A stretch of DNA of 44,673 bases, taken from Bryobacterales bacterium (GTDB taxonomy: Bacteria > Acidobacteriota > Terriglobia > Bryobacterales > Bryobacteraceae). This document shows, piece by piece, positions 41,028 through 44,673 of this stretch. The notes under the pieces are model-generated. The model saw only the letters and a program-made list of their open reading frames with translations, had not been told where the DNA came from and did not search any database. Every line of letters starts with the position of its first letter. Positions within the stretch are counted from its first letter, which is position 1. Both the position numbers and the translations under genes were made by a program. The stretch lies in contig PLOR01000043.1 in the NCBI GenBank assembly GCA_003142185.1, positions 72,722-117,394 on the forward strand. The letters run 5' to 3'.

Positions 41028-44000
41028 ATGACCCATACGATCCTCTCCGTAGACGATGATGCTGCGATTCGCGTCGCCCGCAACCAAGTCTTCCGTGAGG
41101 CGGGATTCGAAGTCATCGAAGGCGTCACCGGGACGGATGCGCTGCAACTGGCGTCCGAAAAACAGCCCGCGCTCGTCGTTCTTGCCATTGAATTGCCCGG
41201 CATGGACGGCTTTGCGGTCACGAAACGGCTAAAGTCCGATCCCCAGACCGCATCCATTCCGGTGCTGCACATCTCGCGCCGGGGCGAACCCAGTCGCGAC
41301 TACCCGGAATCGTTGAAAAGCGGCGCGGAAGCGTACTTGCAGTCGCCGGTCGAGCCGGCGGTCCTGATCGCCGTGGTCACAGCGTTGATCCAGGCAGATT
41401 CCGGCGGGACTGGCAGCAAGCGGGCCGAGGCGGCGCTGCGGGAGAGCGAAGAGCGGCTACGGCTGTTCGTCGACCACGCGCCCGCCGCCATTGCGATGTT
41501 GGACCGGCAAATGCGATACACGGCGGTCAGCCGGAGATGGATGGCCGACTATGCTCTCGGCGAACAGGATCTCACCGGCCGCAGTCACTACGACGTCTTT
41601 CCGGAAGTACCGGAGCGTTGGAAAGAGATACACCGCCGCTGCCTGGCCGGCGCAGTGGAAAAATGCGACGAAGAGCCCTTCCCTCGTGCCAATGGGAAGT
41701 TGGACTGGATTCGTTGGGAAATCCATCCCTGGCGCAATGCGAAAGGCGATATTGGGGGAATCATCATCTTCAGTGAGCAGATCACTGACCGCAAACGCGC
41801 CGAAGAGGCCCTACGCGAGAGCGAAGCCATCCTGCGCAGCTTCTTCGACAGCCCCGAAGTGATGCGGGGAATCGTCGAATCGATCGATGGCCGCATCATT
41901 CACATTTCCTGCAATGCGGCCGCGGCGGAGATGTACGGAGTGGAGCGGGTGTCGATCGCGGGCAAGTCCGCAATCGAAGCGGGCGTTTCGGAAGAGATCG
42001 CACAAACGTGGGTCGCTCTCTACGAAAAGAGCCGGCGCAGCGGCAAGTCCGTCTCGATGGAGTATGCCCGAAGGGACGCGGGCGGGCGGGAACGCTGGCT
42101 ACTCGCGACCGCTGGCTACCTGGGGACCGGCCATTCCGGAAACTCGCGATTCGCGTACACGATTCTCGATCTCACTGACCGCAAACAAGCCGAAGAGGCG
42201 CTGCGCGAGAGCCAGGAACGTTTCCGCGCGCTGGTAATGGCCAGTTCGGATGCGGTGTATCGCATGAATCCGGATTGGAGCGAGATGCGGCAACTCCGCG
42301 GCCGGAATTTTATCGCCGACACGGACACGCCGACCGGCACGTGGCTTCAACGATACATTCACCCGGACGATCGGGCGCGCGTGATGGCGGCCATCGGCAA
42401 AGCTATCTGGGCCAAGAGCATCTTCGAACTGGAACACCGGGTCCTGCGTGTGGATGGCACCTTGGGATGGACGTACTCGCGTGCCATCCCGCTGCAGGAT
42501 GCGAACGGCGAAATCGTCGAATGGCTCGGCGCCGCGAGCGATATCACGGTTCGCAAGCAAGCCGAAGAGGCGTTGCGCCAAAGCGAGAGGATGTACCGTG
42601 GCATCGGCGAGTCGATCGACTATGGCGTGTGGGTGTGCGATCCCGATGGCAGGACCACATACGCCAGCGAGTCGTTCCTGAAGCTGGTGGGGTTGACCCA
42701 GGAGCAGTGTTCCAATTTCGGCTGGGGAGCAGTGCTGCACCCGGATGATGCCGAACGGACAATCGCCGCCTGGAAGGAGTGCGTCCGGACCGAAGGCCGG
42801 TGGGATATCGAGCATCGCTTCCGCGGCGTGGATGGAAAGTGGCATCCGATTCTCGCTCGTGGCGTACCCGTCCGTGACGAGCGGGGGCAGATCACCTGCT
42901 GGGCGGGCATCAACCTCGACATCGGCGCGCTGAAGCAGATCGAGGATTCCCTGCGCGTAAGCGAGAGCCGGGAGCGGGCCCGGGCGGTGGAACTGGAAGC
43001 GCTCATGGATGCGGCCCCGGCCGCTATTTTCGTGGCTCACGACCGCGCGTGCAGTTCCATGACCGGCAACCGCGCCGCTTACGATCTGCTGCGAATGCCG
43101 CCCGGCTGCAATCTTTCGAAGTCCCCGCCAGATGGTGAGCAGCCGGCGAAGTTCCGGTTGATGAAGGACGGAATCGAGATTCCGCCGTCGGAGCTGCCGG
43201 TGCGGATGGCGGCATCCACCGGGCAACCGCTCCGGGACTCCGAAGTGGAACTGGTGTTCGAGGACGGCGCCACGGTGAATATGCTGGGCGATGCCGTGCC
43301 GATGCTGGACGACCAGGGACACTCGCGAGGCGCGGTGGGGGTCTTCGTCGACATCACCGGGCGCAAGCGCGCCGAGGCGCGCCTTCGGGAAGCCCAAAAG
43401 CTGGAGAGCCTGGGATTGTTGGCGGGCGGCGTCGCCCATGACTTCAACAACCTCCTGGTCGGCGTGATCGGCAACGCCAGCCTGGCACAGGAGATGCTTC
43501 CGCCCGATCACCCCGCCGCCGAACTGCTGGACGGCGTCATTAAAACCGGCCAGCAGGCCGCTCACCTCACCAGGCAGATGCTGGCTTACTCGGGCAAGGG
43601 CAAGTTCCTGGTGGAGGCCTTGAATCTTTCCGCCCTCATCCCCGAAATGGCCGGCCTCGTCCGCCCATCCATTTCCAAGAAGATCGCGCTGCACCTCGAT
43701 CTGGAAGAGGATCTGCCGTCTGTCGAAGCCGACCGGGGTCAGTTACAGCAGGTGTTCATGAACCTGGCGCTCAATGCGGCGGAAGCGATCGGCAGCCACG
43801 AGGGCCTCATCACGGTCCGGACCGGCGTCCAGGACGTGGACGACCGGTATACGCGACTCCGCCCGGAGGCAGCGGCACTGGCGACGGGAAAATACGTTTG
43901 CCTGGAAGTGCGCGATACCGGCTCTGGCATGGACGATGCCACCAGGGCCAGGATCTTCGATCCTTTCTTTTCCACCAAGTTCACGGGGCGAGGGTTGGGG

Positions 44001-44519
44001 CTGGCGGCCGTTGCCGGCATCCTGCGCGGTCACAAAGGCGCGATTCTGGTCAGCAGCGCTCCTGGCCAAGGAAGCTGCTTCACGGTGCTGTTTCCAGCGG
44101 CGGCGCGAGCGGCCGAGGAGCGGCCGGCCGCGGCCGGTATGGCGGCGGTCCGGGGTTCCGGCGTGGTCCTCGTGGTGGATGACGAAAAACTCGTGCGCGA
44201 GATGGTCAAAAAGGCCCTCGAACGCTACGGGTACACGGTCCTGCTGGCGGACGGCGGATTGGCGGCTATCGACCTGCTTAAGCGACACCCCGCCGACGTC
44301 GCGCTCGTAGTGCTGGATTTGAGCATGCCCCGCATGAGCGGTGAGGAGGCGCTCCCCGAACTCCGCAAGATCCGTCCCGAGGTCAAGGTCCTGGTATCCA
44401 GCGGCTACAGCGAGTCTGAGACGATGACGATGTTCAAAGGCCAGCGGGTTTCCGGCTTCATCCAGAAACCCTACACCGGGGCGGGCCTGGCGGAAAAGGT
44501 GAAAGCCTGCCTCGGGTAA
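41028..44519 (+). CDS. Hybrid sensor histidine kinase: pseudo-receiver, multiple PAS, kinase core, receiver
   Basis: 1163 residues from ATG 41028. N-terminal receiver-like domain (1-125) with SVDDDAAIR but Ala53 in VVLAIELPGMDG where the phosphoacceptor Asp belongs, and SP where Lys-Pro belongs (YLQSPVEP). Then about five PAS domains, several with the joining phrase RKRAEEALRESE. The kinase core has H804 in GVAHDFNNLLVGV (HisKA) and a HATPase with NLALNAAEAIG, DTGSGMDD and GRGLGLAAV. A C-terminal receiver is intact: VVDDEKLVREM, D1097 in VVLDLSMPRMSG, Lys in IQKPY. No membrane helix is seen, so it should be cytosolic; ligands of the PAS domains are unknown. It stands alone. Confidence 0.93.
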   Translation: MTHTILSVDDDAAIRVARNQVFREAGFEVIEGVTGTDALQLASEKQPALVVLAIELPGMDGFAVTKRLKSDPQTASIPVLHISRRGEPSRDYPESLKSGAEAYLQSPVEPAVLIAVVTALIQADSGGTGSKRAEAALRESEERLRLFVDHAPAAIAMLDRQMRYTAVSRRWMADYALGEQDLTGRSHYDVFPEVPERWKEIHRRCLAGAVEKCDEEPFPRANGKLDWIRWEIHPWRNAKGDIGGIIIFSEQITDRKRAEEALRESEAILRSFFDSPEVMRGIVESIDGRIIHISCNAAAAEMYGVERVSIAGKSAIEAGVSEEIAQTWVALYEKSRRSGKSVSMEYARRDAGGRERWLLATAGYLGTGHSGNSRFAYTILDLTDRKQAEEALRESQERFRALVMASSDAVYRMNPDWSEMRQLRGRNFIADTDTPTGTWLQRYIHPDDRARVMAAIGKAIWAKSIFELEHRVLRVDGTLGWTYSRAIPLQDANGEIVEWLGAASDITVRKQAEEALRQSERMYRGIGESIDYGVWVCDPDGRTTYASESFLKLVGLTQEQCSNFGWGAVLHPDDAERTIAAWKECVRTEGRWDIEHRFRGVDGKWHPILARGVPVRDERGQITCWAGINLDIGALKQIEDSLRVSESRERARAVELEALMDAAPAAIFVAHDRACSSMTGNRAAYDLLRMPPGCNLSKSPPDGEQPAKFRLMKDGIEIPPSELPVRMAASTGQPLRDSEVELVFEDGATVNMLGDAVPMLDDQGHSRGAVGVFVDITGRKRAEARLREAQKLESLGLLAGGVAHDFNNLLVGVIGNASLAQEMLPPDHPAAELLDGVIKTGQQAAHLTRQMLAYSGKGKFLVEALNLSALIPEMAGLVRPSISKKIALHLDLEEDLPSVEADRGQLQQVFMNLALNAAEAIGSHEGLITVRTGVQDVDDRYTRLRPEAAALATGKYVCLEVRDTGSGMDDATRARIFDPFFSTKFTGRGLGLAAVAGILRGHKGAILVSSAPGQGSCFTVLFPAAARAAEERPAAAGMAAVRGSGVVLVVDDEKLVREMVKKALERYGYTVLLADGGLAAIDLLKRHPADVALVVLDLSMPRMSGEEALPELRKIRPEVKVLVSSGYSESETMTMFKGQRVSGFIQKPYTGAGLAEKVKACLG

Positions 44520-44625
44520 CCCACGCGCACCCTCCAGGAAACCGGCCCACCAGTCACGCGTTCGGCGCGTAAACTGTGTGGTTGGGATCGGGGTTGCCCC
44601 CGCAATTGGCGTAGAGCCATTCTAA

Positions 44626-44673
44626 TGGTGGGCGCGACAGGACTCGAACCTGTGACCTCCTGCGTGTGAAGCA
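44626..44673 (-). tRNA. tRNA-Val (CAC), 5' part outside window
   Basis: On the minus strand the visible 48 nt start inside the anticodon arm (TGC-TTCACAC-GCAGG), giving anticodon CAC. They then show the variable loop, a T-arm with GGTTCGAGTCC, an acceptor 3' strand GCGCCC, A, and encoded CCA. The 5' half lies beyond the window. It is a second valine isoacceptor, matching the GAC species at 9377. Confidence 0.88.

Noticed and set aside
44520-44625. Terminator after the hybrid kinase gene
   Set aside because: Only a 5-bp stem (ACGCG with CGCGT) without a U-run is visible, too weak to call.

Overview
This 44.7 kb, GC-rich window looks like a chromosomal segment from an acidobacterium of the Solibacter/Bryobacter type. 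The reasons are: the secreted S53 peptidase ends in the 'Solibacter C-terminal' (TIGR03437-like) domain; there are many secreted glycosidases; multi-PAS hybrid kinases are present; and intergenic spaces carry short GC-rich palindromic repeats. No rRNA, phage, plasmid, CRISPR array or intact transposase was seen. All calls come from reading the sequence; no database search was made.

Layout. (1) 1-4958: a signalling block. Two closely similar CpaE-like ATPase genes (the first cut by the window edge, the second fused to a receiver domain) flank a membrane histidine kinase with an OB-fold-like sensor region and its overlapping CheY-like partner. (2) 5161-9240: a sugar operon behind a good sigma-70-type promoter, with a GDP-mannose 3,5-epimerase-like protein, a GHMP-family sugar kinase, a RbsD/FucU-type mutarotase and a secreted GH51 arabinofuranosidase. 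(3) tRNA-Val(GAC), then a convergent secreted TIM-barrel glycosidase and an RluA-type pseudouridine synthase. (4) 12474-22696: a long co-directional run. A promoter and a terminator-like leader precede rimP, nusA, infB, ylxP and rbfA; it continues through an apbE-like gene into hemE, hemH and hemY with 4- or 20-base overlaps. A REPIN-like inverted hairpin pair sits between hemH and hemY.

(5) 22686-30416: minus-strand genes for a MarR-GNAT fusion with an operator over its own promoter, a sedolisin-type secreted peptidase, and a copper P-type ATPase coupled to a free heavy-metal-binding protein; a divergent GNAT protein follows. (6) 30431-33482: a perfect 20-bp inverted-repeat element, an NfrB-like glycosyltransferase with a MshEN-like tail, a DUF1801 protein, a decayed phosphoesterase 3' end, and a VOC-family protein. 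(7) 33547-39120, minus strand: menG and aroB (overlapping), a fused membrane/spermidine-synthase-like protein, and a secreted protein of unknown function. (8) 39270-44673: a secreted beta-helix glycosidase, a 1163-residue hybrid histidine kinase whose N-terminal receiver has lost its phosphoacceptor, and the 3' part of tRNA-Val(CAC) on the minus strand.

The picture is a soil-type polymer degrader with core translation and heme genes between accessory carbohydrate and signalling genes. The most distinctive items are the four-gene sugar cassette, the repeated CpaE-like module around a kinase/receiver pair, the rimP leader, the MarR-GNAT autoregulation site and the palindromic repeat elements.
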